From the NCBI GenBank assembly GCA_903813345.2, contig CAIIXF020000007.1, positions 5,463,730-5,527,729 of the forward strand: DNA of 64,000 bases, given 5' to 3'. Positions 48,675-60,930 of this stretch are shown here, piece by piece. The position numbers and the translations under genes were made by a program. The notes under the pieces were generated by a model. The model made no database searches. It was given only the letters and a program-made list of their open reading frames with translations, and was not told where the DNA came from. Every line of letters starts with the position of its first letter. The first letter of the stretch is position 1. The stretch comes from Owenia fusiformis (taxonomy: Eukaryota > Annelida > Polychaeta > Sabellida > Oweniidae).

Positions 48675-49165
48675 CACACCGGAATAGCGTGACAACGGTA
48701 AAGTCAGATACCGTTGTCACAAATGGCGGACATAACCGTCGCTTCAATTAGATTTTCATGAACTGTATGTTTAATAGAGCACCCAGACTAAATTATTTTG
48801 GAACAACGATCAATCAAAGTGTTTATATACTCATTGTTAAGTTAATAATGTTCTATCATCGGAAAAAAGTCTTTAAATTAACCGATCAAAACGAGATACG
48901 GGACAACGGACAATGTATTACCATGCCGTTCTTTGTAAATTATTTCAAATTCAGATTCCGTTGTCATTGACGATATCGAAGACGCTATATTATAGCGATT
49001 CAAGACCAAATTTGATCGAAATTGGGATTTCATATGATACATCATCACAAGAGCTTAATACATGCACAGAATTAGCGACAATAAAATCCCATGAAATGAG
49101 AACCAAGTGATTAAAGAATTGAAGTGACGGTTATGACTTTACCGTTGTCAGGCTATTCCGGTGTG
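48675..49165. mobile_element. TIR element with TAAAT target duplication
   Basis: Left end CACACCGGAATAGCGTGACA and right end TGTCAGGCTATTCCGGTGTG are inverted, and similarity runs on through ACAACGGTAAAG and AACCGTC. TAAAT stands directly outside both ends, a 5-bp duplication. The inner ORF (48758-48970) has no known motif. Superfamily not recognised. Confidence 0.85.
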
Positions 49166-49303
49166 TAAATGGTAATATATTAAAGTTAAAGTACTTATGG
49201 TTATAGAATTACAAAACACGATAAAAACTTATTCTAAATCGAGATAGGCCAACTTTATTGCTTTATTTTGAGAGTTTAACATATTTAGAAAATATCTGCA
49301 TTA

Positions 49304-49979
49304 CAGTGTGTCTCAAAAAAATGTTACACTTACAAAACGTTCAATATCTTTCATAATTTTGACTTTTCCCTTAAAATATACCTTGGTTACCTAAAGACTT
49401 ATCTTTTTCGAATAATTTGACACCATCAGATTCAAAATCTGTCCTTGATTGGCTCCACAGGACAGCTCCACAGGACTCCCATGGTAAAATCTGACTTGTG
49501 CCAACTTCTAAGTGGTTGGATGGACCAAATGACAAAAGAGGAACAGCATTGGGTAATTCAATGCTATCTTCAGATTTCCAAAGAGTTCTACCAAACGATC
49601 TGCCACAGGCCTTTGCACCATCCTGTTGCCATCATACATAACAAAATTGAACACTCTGACAATGGAATCTTGTATTTCTATCAAGGAAAAAACAACTGGA
49701 TCATTGATCATATCAAGATATCACTGTCCACAGCATTCACACCAAAAAAGAATTGATCACGACACGCCCAACCACTGAGAAGTTGGTGCAAATCAGATTT
49801 CACGTGCGTCTATAAAATCTGTCCTGTGCAGCCAATCATGGACGGATTTTGAATCTGATTGTGTGGATTTATTCGAAAAAGACTGGTTTTTTGATATCTA
49901 AGTATATTTTAGGGGAAAAGTCAAAATCATGAGAGATATTGAACCTTTTGTAAGTGTAACATTTTTTTGAGACACACTG
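49304..49979. mobile_element. 676-bp foldback MITE with TA duplication
   Basis: CAGTGTGTCTCAAAAAAATG and CATTTTTTTGAGACACACTG are perfect inverted ends, each next to TA. Arms extend about 180 bp (both carry AATCTGTCCTTGATTGGCT-like blocks or their complement). A 103-codon ORF at 49445-49756 spans the centre but has no known domain and an antisense partner. Confidence 0.9.
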
Positions 49980-50334
49980 TAGAAATAAAATTGTCAATGT
50001 TTGAAATAATATTTTGCCATCTGAATGACATCACAGTCTACACATTTTTAAAATGCAGTTAAAGGTTTATATATATGCATAATATCATAGATTGAATGGT
50101 TGAAACAATATAACTTTTACCTGTGATCTATTCAATGGCGTAGAGAAAATAATATGTTTTGCAAAGTAAAGTGTTTTATTCGTTGATCTAAAAATATAGA
50201 CTTTTATTCTTAAAAAAAAGAGGAGGGGGGGGGGGGGGTAATTCAAATATTTGAAAACTATAAGGCGAACCACTTTTTTCAAAAGTCACATTTTTCAAAA
50301 AATGTCTCAGGTAGTTTTTGAAGACATGAAAAGG

Positions 50335-50450
50335 GACGGATAATTCCAGAAGTGTTCACTTAACGCAAGGTACGGATAATTTCAGGATTGTTCATTCAAC
50401 GCAAGGTACGGATAATTTCAGAATTGTTCACTTAACGCAAGGTGCGGTAA
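50335..50450 (+). repeat. Tandem repeat of about 48 bp, three copies
   Basis: Three units of GGTACGGATAATTTCAG plus TTGTTCACTTAACGCAA, with small differences. No coding content. A G-run of about 15 bases lies just upstream at 50224-50238. Confidence 0.75.
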
Positions 50451-51785
50451 ATAAAATAAGAAATAATTCTACCACACCTACATTAATCTTAAATGTTAAT
50501 AATGAGCTTCTGTTTAAAAATTCGATTTTGACTTCAAGGTAAGTGCACATGTAATAACTAATCAGAGCGACTTAGCTATCGACTCGCCTAATACTCGCAA
50601 TACACGTAATACGACTCATTTGTTTAGGGCCCATGGGTGTTTGACTGAAATACCTATTAGTTTACCAACCATTGGGATTAATTAATAATTATGACTGACG
50701 AACGTCTTATTTTTTATCCCAGTGCCTTCATCGATAAATTCTCTGCAAATTATTAGAATGTAAGTCCATCTCAAAATTGCTCTTTATTGTTTCTACCCTT
50801 GTTGCTTGAATCTAATGGTCGTCATAATATTATTGCAACTTTCAATTTCCATGAAACTTTGGGTCACATTCCAATTTGTTAATTTCGAAGAAAATAGATC
50901 GGCTCCACAGAAGAAACGTGCCCTCATGAATAATCACATCAATTGCGTTGACACTCTAGCTAATGCGAGCCTAGATTCTTAAGTAACATCATTAATATCG
51001 CCAAAGCCACCCTACACATGCACCGAAATGAATTCACTTCATCAGTAATTTCTTACCTTGAAACACCTTTTGACCCATCCTTAAATTGTCCAACTGAATT
51101 GGATTACATTCTCTCAAATTCAAATTCGTGCCCAATTAACCGAGAAAATTGAAAACTCGCTCGCTGTATCTCTTGTATATTCTATTGTCCATGAAATCAA
51201 ATTCACCACTAACATATACTGTTTTTCTTGGCTCCGACGACTGCTGCAGAACGCTTGTAATTAAACGGGAAAGCTTATTATTTTATCTCATATTAAATCA
51301 GTGTTACTTTACGAGCCTTCCGTAATTATTTTCAAAACTACTAAATTAAGATCAGTATGCGTTCGTAGATTATCCGTATTGTCAACAGAGGTAGCAATCA
51401 ACTGTATTGTCTTTATTGGGTATTTACTGGTTTTAACAATTAATATCCTCTTAAATACTACAGCTATAGATGGTCTTTTGCAGAGATCACTCCCCATAAA
51501 ATACTACATTCTATTTCCAACCGTAATGCCTCTGAGATAATGCACAACTGTAAGCATACTTTTATTTCTTCCATTAGCGTATAATCAGCTCAAAGCGAAT
51601 ACACCACCACAAATACTATGGCGCCCGGTTGTATTAGCTTGAATAAGTAATAAATATAAATGTCAGATATAGGTATTCCTATAGCACCTACGTAAGAAAT
51701 ACATCTTTTTAATAATAAGTTGGAATTCAATAAATACTGGAACTGTAAATAAAATAGCTATTAAACACAAACTGGTTGCTGTATA
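50451..51785. other. Spacer, nothing recognised
   Basis: Short ORFs on both strands, overlapping each other; no domain, RNA or element ends seen. Confidence 0.5.
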
Positions 51786-51982
51786 CAGGGTGACACAACA
51801 AACATTACCCTCTCATTTTAGATTGGAATAACTAACTCAATCATAAAGGAAGTCCCATGAATTCCCCTGTGTATATGGTGTGCAATGCGTGAGTGATGTA
51901 CATACGTGGCATCAACTACTTTAGTAATCATGTTTTCTGTGTGGACAATTCGAAATTTTGAGGTAACATTTTGATCACCCTG
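51786..51982. mobile_element. 197-bp MITE with TA duplication
   Basis: CAGGGTGACACAACAAACAT and ATTTTGATCACCCTG are inverted ends with TA outside both. Inner bases near each end (TTACC and GGTAA) also pair. Mariner-type non-autonomous element. Confidence 0.75.
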
Positions 51983-52122
51983 TAATGTTTTGATTTGGGT
52001 AGAACCGGGGGTAGAAATGATCCCATTAAAGGATTATTATTCTTCAAAAAACAACAGCTATCATGTGATTTCTCATGACATATATCAATTAAACACCTGT
52101 CCGTTACATTGTCCGACTGTGT

Positions 52123-52992
52123 GACGTGTCGCAAAAAGGTCGCACACGCATCGTTACAGATTTTCGCTTTTTATCACCACAGAATGTGACGTTTTTCGAG
52201 AAAAATGTACACATATGGAAATCCTTTCGTCCTCCACATTTGCCTCTATATCTCAAAATATTTAAGGCGAATAACTCTGATATCGTATATGTATTAACAA
52301 TGGGATAGGAGCATCATAAAACATGAATCAATTTATATTTTAGGTGAAATAAATATACGTGTTGCTGTGCTTGAAAATAGGCGAATGGCGTAAATTAGCC
52401 CTATTTTAATGAATTTTGAAAACCTTTCGTCCTCCACTTTTCCACATACAACAGAAAACACATACTTTTGCGAACAAAATCAACTATTTATTAATAATCT
52501 AGAGTTTAAGAGCAAAATAATCATGTATGATTTATTAAAAATTGATCTCGTATTTTTTGTTTAATGTACACCTGAAAAGTTGAAGGTAGCAAAAAATGAG
52601 CAAAAAAGGTCGCTGTCAACAGATTCTATTTTTCAAACTCTATGACGTCACAATATGGGACGCTTACTAAAATTCATCTTTTGAAATAAAACTTCCATCT
52701 TTCCTTTAGTCATATATTGTTTGAGTTATGAGCGTTTAAAGACGAAAAATAATTCAAAATGTAACGTGTGTCAACAGGGGATATTTGCCAGATGTTTTGG
52801 TAAAAAAAAACTTTTTTAAAAAAGAACGCGCAAGAATCGTGAACAGAGTGTAGTTGATCTAAAAACGTCAACGAAACAGCTTTAAAATGATATATAACTT
52901 TAATTAGAATATTATCTTATAATCCGGGGAATCAAAGTTACATTCACGCGATACCCTTAAAAATCAAATGCGCCACCTTTTTGCGACACTTC
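52123..52992. mobile_element. 0.9-kb TIR element, copy 2
   Basis: A close copy of 30753-31660 in the same orientation, starting GACGTGTCGCAAAAAG and ending CTTTTTGCGACACTTC (one base changed). It lacks about 25 bp present in copy 1 (near 31370). No open frame long enough for a transposase. Confidence 0.85.
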
Positions 52993-53084
52993 TATATATT
53001 GGTGTTCCCTTGAGCTTTCCAGTAGGATGAGTTAACATGATTCCCGAAGGTCACAGATTTCTTAACATGTCATTAATTTAGTTC

Positions 53085-54600
53085 GGTTGAAGACCACAGT
53101 AGAGTTTCCCATAGGTGGCCATTATAACATTTTACCCTGTATCTTATTAACGATTAGTATCCAAGCCTAGTGCAACATACCACAGTGTTCGGGAGAGACT
53201 CGCCTAGCCTGCTATAACAATCTTACCATGGGTTGTCCACCGAATTTTTGAAATAAATAAACTTGAAGACACTAACCCCCTCTATCGTCAGATTTCTCAG
53301 AGAATTCTGGTAAAATCACCAAGGTCAAAATCACTCCGCCGCCAGCTTAAAATGAGATTTCCCACTGAACTCTGAGATGTTTTCAGATAAATTAGGACCT
53401 AACCTGTAAATATTTAGTCCCGATTCACTTCCCAAACGCCAGATGGCGCTCCAATGGGGTAGGGAAGGAGAAAATGACTTTTTATTCAGAAAACCAAATC
53501 ACTAACGGTAACCGCTAATGTCCTTACTCAGAACTATATCCTAATAGTAAACTGAATTAGTTTGTTTTCTTCCAACATGGTTATATTAGCATTGTAGGCA
53601 TTATCCCGATCACAATGGTATATAACAATCCTATATTTGAGAAAATGCACGGAGGAAAATTCAGTCTTTATAGACACAGGTCCTTTTAGCAAAATTCAGG
53701 AAATTTGATTTTGAGATTTCTTGAAATTTCTTTGGGGTAGGGCTACACCTCACAGATTGCATCACAGATTGAGTACACCCAACTGAGGTGAACATGGCCA
53801 TATGGGGTATCATTGGAAAGCGATTTCTACTATCTTTCAAGTGATATCCATGCCAAGGCGTTCGATTGCATCTTATGACGTCATATTGGTAGGAAGAAAC
53901 AAAGGTTCATTCAAAACTGCCCCGAAAACAATTGAATGGCACGGGAGAATGGAATTCGGGGTACTTGGCACAGTTGCCTCGCCCCCAAAACACCAAAATT
54001 GCTTCAAAATGTCACGATTTTGATAGCATTGTTCAGCTAAGATACAGCCCTTTAATATGATATGCGCTATAAGGCTTCTCAATGAACTAAAAAACCTCAA
54101 AAAGGGATAAAACCTTCTAAATGCCCCCAAAAAGCGCCTTCTATTAGGTTGAAGACCACAGTAGAGTTTCCCATAGGTGGCCATTATAACATTTTACCCT
54201 GTATCTTATTAACGATTAGTATCCAAGCCTAGTGCAACATACCACAGTGTTCGGGAGAGACTCGCCTAGCCTGCTATAACAATCTTACCATGGGTTGTCC
54301 ACCGAATTTTTGAAATAAATAAACTTGAAGACACTAACCCCCTCTATCGTCAGATTTCTCAGAGAATTCTGGTAAAATCACCAAGGTCAAAATCACTCCG
54401 CCGCCAGCTTAAAATGAGATTTCCCACTGAACTCTGACATGTTTTCAGATAAATTAGGACCTAACCTGTAAATATTTAGTCCCGATTCACTTCCCAAACG
54501 CCAGATGGCGCTCCAATGGGGTAGGGAAGGAGAAAATGACTTTTTATTCAGAAAACCAAATCACTAATCACCGCTAATGTCCTTACTCAGAACTATATCC
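53085..54600 (-). mobile_element. Element with 457-bp terminal direct repeats, copy 2 (inverted)
   Basis: Terminal repeats are 53085-53541 and 54147-54600. They match the copy at 34142-35660 in reverse orientation and differ from each other at a few sites (for example ACGGTA is lost from the second). TTC stands on both outer sides, again a 3-bp duplication. A minus-strand ORF of 103 codons (53873-54184) overlaps the matching ORF in copy 1 but has no known domain and is also overlapped by an antisense ORF. The repeats are less alike than in copy 1, so this insertion is older. Confidence 0.85.
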
Positions 54601-55089
54601 TTCACAATGACAAATATGACAATCAGCAGACTGATGGTTTGTATGCTTAGTCTGTCGAACGAATCAAACAGGATGAAAAACAATCAACCTCAGCAAATAC
54701 ACAAGGGCTAAAAATATAACACATGAATTGCATATTTCCTTCGTAAACAAATTAATTCAGTAGATTGATCCTCTTGTTACTTAATTTAACACAGGCTTTT
54801 GTGGGGTTAATGTGCGCTTTGACACTGTCTCACAATTCGTCATACTTTCACAGGACAAGCGGAAAGAATTATATCTAGCCAATAATAAATGCTTAATTTT
54901 TGTACGGTCATAGAACTTCCATGTATGGTGAACCATATAATTTAATGTCATTCCAAGTGAATTCATAACATCAATTATTTTTCGAAAAAAATAATAAATG
55001 TAAGGTCCCAACGATAATAAAGATGAAGCTTTCCGTTCGTCCTTCTTGGGTCCCAAAACAGAATGTTTCTTTCATTTTGAGATAGTAAA

Positions 55090-55347
55090 CTTAAATGAAC
55101 GCGGCATTTTAGAGTATTTTTGCAAAAGATTGTACCGTTTTCCAAAATGGCCTCGCTTAAATGAACGGCATTTTAGAGTATTTTTGCAAAAGATTGTACC
55201 GTTTTCCAAAATGGCCTCGCTTAAATGAACGGCATTTTAGAGTATTTTTGCAAAAGATTGTACCGTTTTCCAAAATGGCCTCGCTTAAATGAACGGCATT
55301 TTAGAGTATTTTTGCAAAAGATTGTACCGTTTTCCAAAATGGCCTCG
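55090..55347 (+). repeat. 64-bp tandem repeat, four copies
   Basis: Four almost identical units of CTTAAATGAACGGCATTTTA, then GAGTATTTTTGCAAAAGATT and CAAAATGGCCTCG. The first has a 2-bp insertion (ACGCGGC). Near-identity indicates recent expansion. Confidence 0.95.
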
Positions 55348-56924
55348 AATGGAATTTTTCTCGAAAACATAGTTTCTTATTTTTTTCAAATAAAGTAATG
55401 GATATATCTGTTGTTTTGCACAAATATTTCATATGTTTCGGCTCAGCCCGGGGTCTTGTACGTGGGTCGAGAGAGCAGGTGATCTTGAGATCTCTGCAAT
55501 ATATGACTTAACTATACTCAAATGAAGGACATTTTAGAGTAGATTAAAAAAATTCTGAATCGGGGCACTGAAAATGGCCACCTGATATGGTAATTCGCAG
55601 AGTATGGCTATATTTTACTTAAATCGAAGGTAGTTTACTATTAATCACAATTATCGTCTCCTTTTCTGATTTGCGCTTTGGAAAATCTAAAATGATCACA
55701 TAATGGAAGAATTCACAATAAGTAGGATCTCTATCCAAAGAATGGCTTCATTGTACTGAAAGCTAAGGCATTTAAAAGCAGATCACATTTATATCTCATT
55801 TGTGATTTGTGTCCTTGAAATTCAAAATGGCCACACCCAAATCTTGAATTTAAGATAATTCTAAAATTTCAGCAATGAGTACTTTTAGTATACTGTTTTT
55901 ATGCAAATCGAGGGTTTTGAAATATTAAATTGCGAAATATTTCAATTTCTTGAATAATTTGGATTTGCTACTCCACAGAGTTGCCATTTTCTGTTTGAAT
56001 TGGTCACCGATATCGATAGCTTTTTTGGTCGGAAACACCCCCCCCCCTAAGCCCCTAAGTCGTTTCTTGTATAGTGTCAAGATCCCTTTTTGCCATCTCA
56101 ACTTTTTCTTTACACGGGCTGCTGAAGAAATCGATAGTGGTTTGGGGGAGATCGGAAAATGTGGCAGGCCTGAGTGTCCTGGAGGTTACTGTCCGCTTTC
56201 TATTGGTTAACTAAGAGCCTTAATTCAATTACAACACTTTTCATTACTATTAGTTAACCATAAAGAGCGATAAAGACTCTTATCTCGGCAAAGTCACGTA
56301 TAAACTTGGTTTAGTCAAGGCCGAATGGGAGGGGGATGTAGTGACTAAAGTTACCCAAGGGGGATACTAAAATTTGTCCCTCGATCGCGAATTGCCATAT
56401 CCGTCTGTATTGACCATGAGTATCACTTGAAAAATATGTAACTTAGTTTCCTGTGAGCATATTTTACTTGGACTCAAAATAATGCCATGATTACACCGGA
56501 CTTCAAAGGTAATTCATAGAAGGCTTCATTAACCGGACTTCCAAGGCGCATTCGTATTAGCTTGATTTGATGATTTACGTGTTCCGAGAACGAAACCTGA
56601 CACAGATTTAAGAGAGTAAATAAGGCAAACTGACTTATATGTTTGTTCATTTCGTCTTTATTTTGACTCGTTTTCCTACTCAGAGACTTCTGTAATCACA
56701 TCAACAACATGGAAAGAAGGAATCGAGACTAGGAGTGCATGTAGTCTCAGTCATGATTTATTTTTAGTTTTCTTATTTAATTAAACGAGAGATTGCACCC
56801 CGAGTTGTTTTTTGATGAAATCTTTTAGAAGTTATTCTGATTTCATTGTTACTACGAGTTTTTAAGTCCTGATCATCACATCATGTTGCGCAGTTGGCAT
56901 CTAAACCGATGCGAGTATTTTTCA
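55348..56924. other. Spacer, repeat-like fragments only
   Basis: Several AAAATGGCC and ATTTTAGAGTA fragments echo the 64-bp repeat and the 60180-60930 repeat. No gene recognised. A C-run lies at about 56039-56047. Confidence 0.45.
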
Positions 56925-57425
56925 GTCAATGTATTTTGGGCAGATTCCCATTCTGTGCAAAATTTGGACTTGATTTTTACACTTTCCTTTATATTTTGAA
57001 AAATTGCTGAACAGTACAATATCTACTCACTTTTCCTGGTCAAATGTCTCACAAAAAAATATTTCTATATTTTACTGCAAAATTTATTACACCATGAAGT
57101 TAGGCCTATTACAACCGGTACCATATAGTAGATAATTGAATGAAGTATATTTGGAAAGTTTGAACTTCTTAGCTTTACTAATAAAGATTTTACAAGTGGG
57201 GCCCTTTTCACCTCCTTGGGGGTTCATGTGACTTTTCATTACCTTGTTAGGGCTTATAGGGTTCAGGCCCAGTTGGCTACAAAACCGGTACAACTTAGTA
57301 TCAACTTAGTCTACATTTTTCAAGGATACATTTTGGGCAGATTCCCATACTTTGAAAAATGTTTACTTGATTTTTTTACAATTTACCGAACATTTTGAAA
57401 ACGTGCTGAACTTTTCCCTTTAAAA
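56925..57425 (+). repeat. Diverged direct duplication, spacing about 390 bp
   Basis: TTTTGGGCAGATTCCCAT with AAAATTTGGACTTGATTTTT occurs at about 56933-57030, and again, diverged, at about 57322-57420. An ACCGGTAC block also occurs twice (57115 and 57285). Looks like an old tandem duplication. Confidence 0.6.
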
Positions 57426-57897
57426 TGACTAACAAATATAAGATACAGCCATCGTTAACACATGCAAGGTATTGCCATCTTAATCCAAAACGTCACACGT
57501 GCAAGATGAGATTTACTTGTGACATCACTAGTTATATTTATTTATTTGTTTATTACAGTGTCACCCGTAATTATACGACCAACCTCCAAAGGCTTATGAG
57601 ACACAATTGCAATCATATTATAAGCAGATAAGTCAGAATTAACACTTACTTTAATCTATCTTTAGCCTCCAAAGACAAAAGCAAAAAATTTGAAACATAT
57701 TTACAGAGTGATTTAGAATTCAATAAGTACATTGTTTTCTTTTCATTATCACAAGACTCAAATCGATCAAATATCCCTTTTACTTTACAAAACATTTCCT
57801 CTCTTAATTTATAATTAACTTTACATAAACATCAACGACAATGCAACGGATACACCATTGCTATGAGCATCCATTCTCATTCTACAAAAATAAGACG

Positions 57898-57966
57898 CGA
57901 CGTCATAACAATTAATCTTTGTTACCAAGCGTATCCATATTTTTCTACAATATTGTAATGACGTCA
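57898..57966. promoter_or_regulatory. Paired CRE-like sites
   Basis: CGACGTCATAACAATT at 57898 and TGACGTCATAACAATT at 57959 repeat the CRE core TGACGTCA (first one base off) with 61-bp spacing. They lie just upstream of the candidate first exon at 58039 and a locally CG-richer stretch. Function as CREB/ATF sites is inferred from the motif only. Confidence 0.4.
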
Positions 57967-58038
57967 TAACAATTGAAGATGAATTTACTTTAATTTTGAA
58001 GCTATTTACACTCAATTTTATTATAAAAAGGTGAAAAT

Positions 58039-58323
58039 ATGGGATTGAGAAAAACTCTCTTGTTCTCGTGCATGTGCAGTGTCGCCCCTCCTTCACTCGC
58101 GCTTTGTTTCTATATCTCGAGACGTCTTCGACTCGATAACAGAAGAAATTATCAAAGCTCATCAAAAATGGACGATCTTGCACAGGAACTCAAACAAGAA
58201 TCAGTCACTTCTCCCGGTCAAATGACTCAGAAAAATACATTTTACATTTTAACTGCAAAAATGTATCAGAGAATTTTGACTGTGTCAAAAAAAGCTTTCA
58301 AAAGGATAATTTTGGTAGGTTAA
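58039..58323 (+). CDS. Candidate first exon or small ORF, unknown
   Basis: An ATG-started frame of 94 codons. Its second part, from the ATG at 58168, begins MDDLAQELKQESVTSPGQMT, which is acidic and protein-like. The first part has a hydrophobic stretch (LLFSCMC, LALCFYI). A possible splice donor GTAGGT lies at about 58315, just before the stop. Local CG content is higher than around it and two CRE-like sites lie 70-140 bp upstream. There is no recognised family and no partner exon was found downstream in the window. It is overlapped by an antisense ORF, so this is a weak call. Confidence 0.25.
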   Translation: MGLRKTLLFSCMCSVAPPSLALCFYISRRLRLDNRRNYQSSSKMDDLAQELKQESVTSPGQMTQKNTFYILTAKMYQRILTVSKKAFKRIILVG

Positions 58324-58734
58324 TCGCAACACGAATCCCTTCATAAAATAAACATTTTCCAGAATGCAAATAATTGAAAGTCTCTTCGGAGGTTTTTGTT
58401 ACTTACCGATTAAACTGTTTCTGTAGATTCCCCATGAATAGAGGTCGAAGAGTTACTTAATAAATACACGTCATACCGTTCATAGATTTATCAAGACATA
58501 TGGTACGCTACATAACAGAGATTTAGATTAAAGTTGTTCCTTGGGGTACTGTAGAATGTTTCTTTAACATTAACTATTTGTTAACACTAAGGTAACAACA
58601 ATGTCTTTCATCAAAGATTCCTCAAATTGATCATGGATTGATGCCAAGATGAGAAAACTAAAGACCATCTCGATTCAAAATACACAAATGTTAGGAGACG
58701 GATCCAGACGCTAACAAGGAGAAGGGTAATTTCA

Positions 58735-58930
58735 AATCATAAAAAAAATTTGGGCTCCTAAATTTAAAAACTGGGGACACATTTTGAAAAGTTAAGGCCC
58801 ATTTTGATAATTTTGAATAAAAAGGTCCAATTATTGAGGCCCAACAATATTTTTGGGCCCATTTTTTTCTGGGCCCACCCAAGGGGAGGGGGCGGACCCC
58901 ATACCGCCCTCCTTGATCCGCCAGTGGAGA
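58735..58930. repeat. Dispersed repeat end (TGGCGGATCAAGGAGG type)
   Basis: Contains GGGCCC runs and ends CCTCCTTGATCCGCCAGTGG. A related stretch (CTCTGGCGGATTAGAGGGGG, GGGCCCATATAAG) lies at about 59495-59600 in opposite orientation. Both look like ends of one repeat family. Confidence 0.55.
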
Positions 58931-60179
58931 TACATTGAATATGAGCAGCGAGTATATGCACAAACACATCTCAATTTCTTTAGCATGGGTAAAATGATAA
59001 ATGTCCGTTTTACTTTCTACCAGTTTCTGACACTAAATGAATATTCTCTTCAAATGCTGATCTTGCCAATTTCCTATATAATCTCTATGACTATCTATTA
59101 TAAAGCAATGACAATCAGCTTTTACCGCCCTTTTTGCAAACATCAAGTGGAAATCATGAACAATCAAAATGTGATTTATTTCAATTCATTTAAGCTGCAG
59201 CCGCTCATCAGATCTTATATCTCTAAATGGAATTCCAATTTCCAGCATTAAATGATGAATATCCCTTGGAAATGATGTAACTCTAAAATATGAGCATGCC
59301 GATATAATTTTTTGAATGGGATTTTAAGCAGAACACTAAGCGTATATTTCAATTATGCTCCGAGCCTAAGATTGATCAGTTTCAAATACGAATACAGTAT
59401 GCGAAGGAGAAAACCACAGATGTGTTGCAGAAGACGAAACGGAGTGTGCGTATATTATAATCTTAACTGTTATGAAAAGATGGGTCCATCACCTCTGGCG
59501 GATTAGAGGGGGGCATCTTTAGGGCCCATATAAGTGCCCCTTTTTGGGTATTACTGAGCCTTTTTTGGGCCTCATTTTTTAATTTTAGGCCTTACTTTCT
59601 GTTATAGGGGCTCAAAATTTCATTCATTCTCCATTCTGTTTATCAAACGCAATGTCTTGGAAAAAGAACGATGGAAAAGGATCAGAGACAATATGATACA
59701 ATGTACTGGCTATGTAGCATGTCTCTGAGTAATGAATCAACACTTTCATACCGTGTCCGATATCATAATCGAGAAAAATGGCATGTGCTTTATCTTCATT
59801 GTCTTACCTTTAATGCCATTTTATTGTTAATCACCCGAGCTGACACTAATCCCTTTAACACCTCGAATTCTATTAAGTGAATGATGTCTTTTTCGTTATT
59901 TATATGCTTAGACATGTTTCTATACCTTTAATAGATAAGGTCCATCAATTCAAATTTTCTAATCGTTTATAGAAGTGTCGCTTATCTTTATTTGTGGGTA
60001 ATAACGAGTACTTTTGAACACTTGATAATTCGTTACTCTGAAACTGTAAAGATAAATTGTTACGTTCAGCTTGACATAAAATCAACAATAAACCCGACGT
60101 TAACGTATAAAGTATGCACCGTTTTTGATACAAGTCAGGGTCAAGAATTCTATGAAGGAGACTAGAGAATAGCAACTTC
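58931..60179. other. Spacer, nothing recognised apart from a repeat end
   Basis: Short ORFs without domains. The repeat end at about 59495-59600 is described with 58735-58930. Confidence 0.45.
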
Positions 60180-60930
60180 AAGGAGTAGCAAATCCAACCA
60201 AAACTTATTTTGATAAAAAGCCGCCATTTTGGAAATATCTTCTTGTACAGAGCTCTGTTCCAAGGTATCAGCATATCGAACTTGAATGAAATCTATCCAC
60301 TACATATGTTTTTACGAAAAAATTGGTGGCAATTTTGAAATTCAGCTGCTATCTTGGAAACTTCTTCTTGAACAGATGTCATTTGTCCCTCACATGAGGA
60401 GATACAATTTGAACCAATTAATCCGTCCACAGGTATTTTGGTTATCAAAGATTACATTTTTAACCACAAATAGTGGCCATTTTGATAAATGGCGGCAATC
60501 AAATCTGTGCCCTGGTATTGACCTGTCAAATATTATGTTTTAACCATGAATGGCCATTTTGAAGTTCAACTGTCATCTATAAAATTATTTCTCAGGCAGA
60601 GCCCCTTTGTCCCAAAGAATCAGTAATCCGTTCACTTGCATTTCAGTTATCAGCCCATTCCAGCTGGCATCTTGAAAATTCCTGCTCAAGTACATTATCC
60701 TAAGGTATCAGCACATACAATTTAAATCATATCCGTCTACTGGTATTTGAGTGTTCAAAAATTACATTTTACGAATAATGGCCATTTTGAATTGAGCAGC
60801 CATATTGAAATTTGAACCAAATCCGTCAACCGGTATTTGAGTTATCGCCCGGGAAGACGAACGGACGGACGAACAGAGGACAGTTTCTCTATATCCCCCT
60901 CGAATTTCGTTAGGTGGGATAGAAATGCAA
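60180..60930 (+). repeat. Degenerate repeat of about 170 bp, four copies, with GGACG-rich end
   Basis: Loose copies contain GCCGCCATTTTGGAAAT, CAAGGTATCAGCAT, AATTTGAA and CCGTC-ACCGGTATTTG-AGTTATC. The array ends with GACGAACGGACGGACGAAC and ATATCCCCCTCGAATTTCG. The same end occurs inverted at about 42900. Similar GGACG-rich repeat ends are common in mollusc-like genomes. Confidence 0.7.

Noticed and set aside
49445-49756. 103-codon ORF in the foldback MITE
   Set aside because: Sits between long inverted arms, has an antisense partner ORF and no transposase motif.
57821-58183. 120-codon minus-strand ORF
   Set aside because: Low-complexity composition, no domain, overlaps the candidate promoter and exon.
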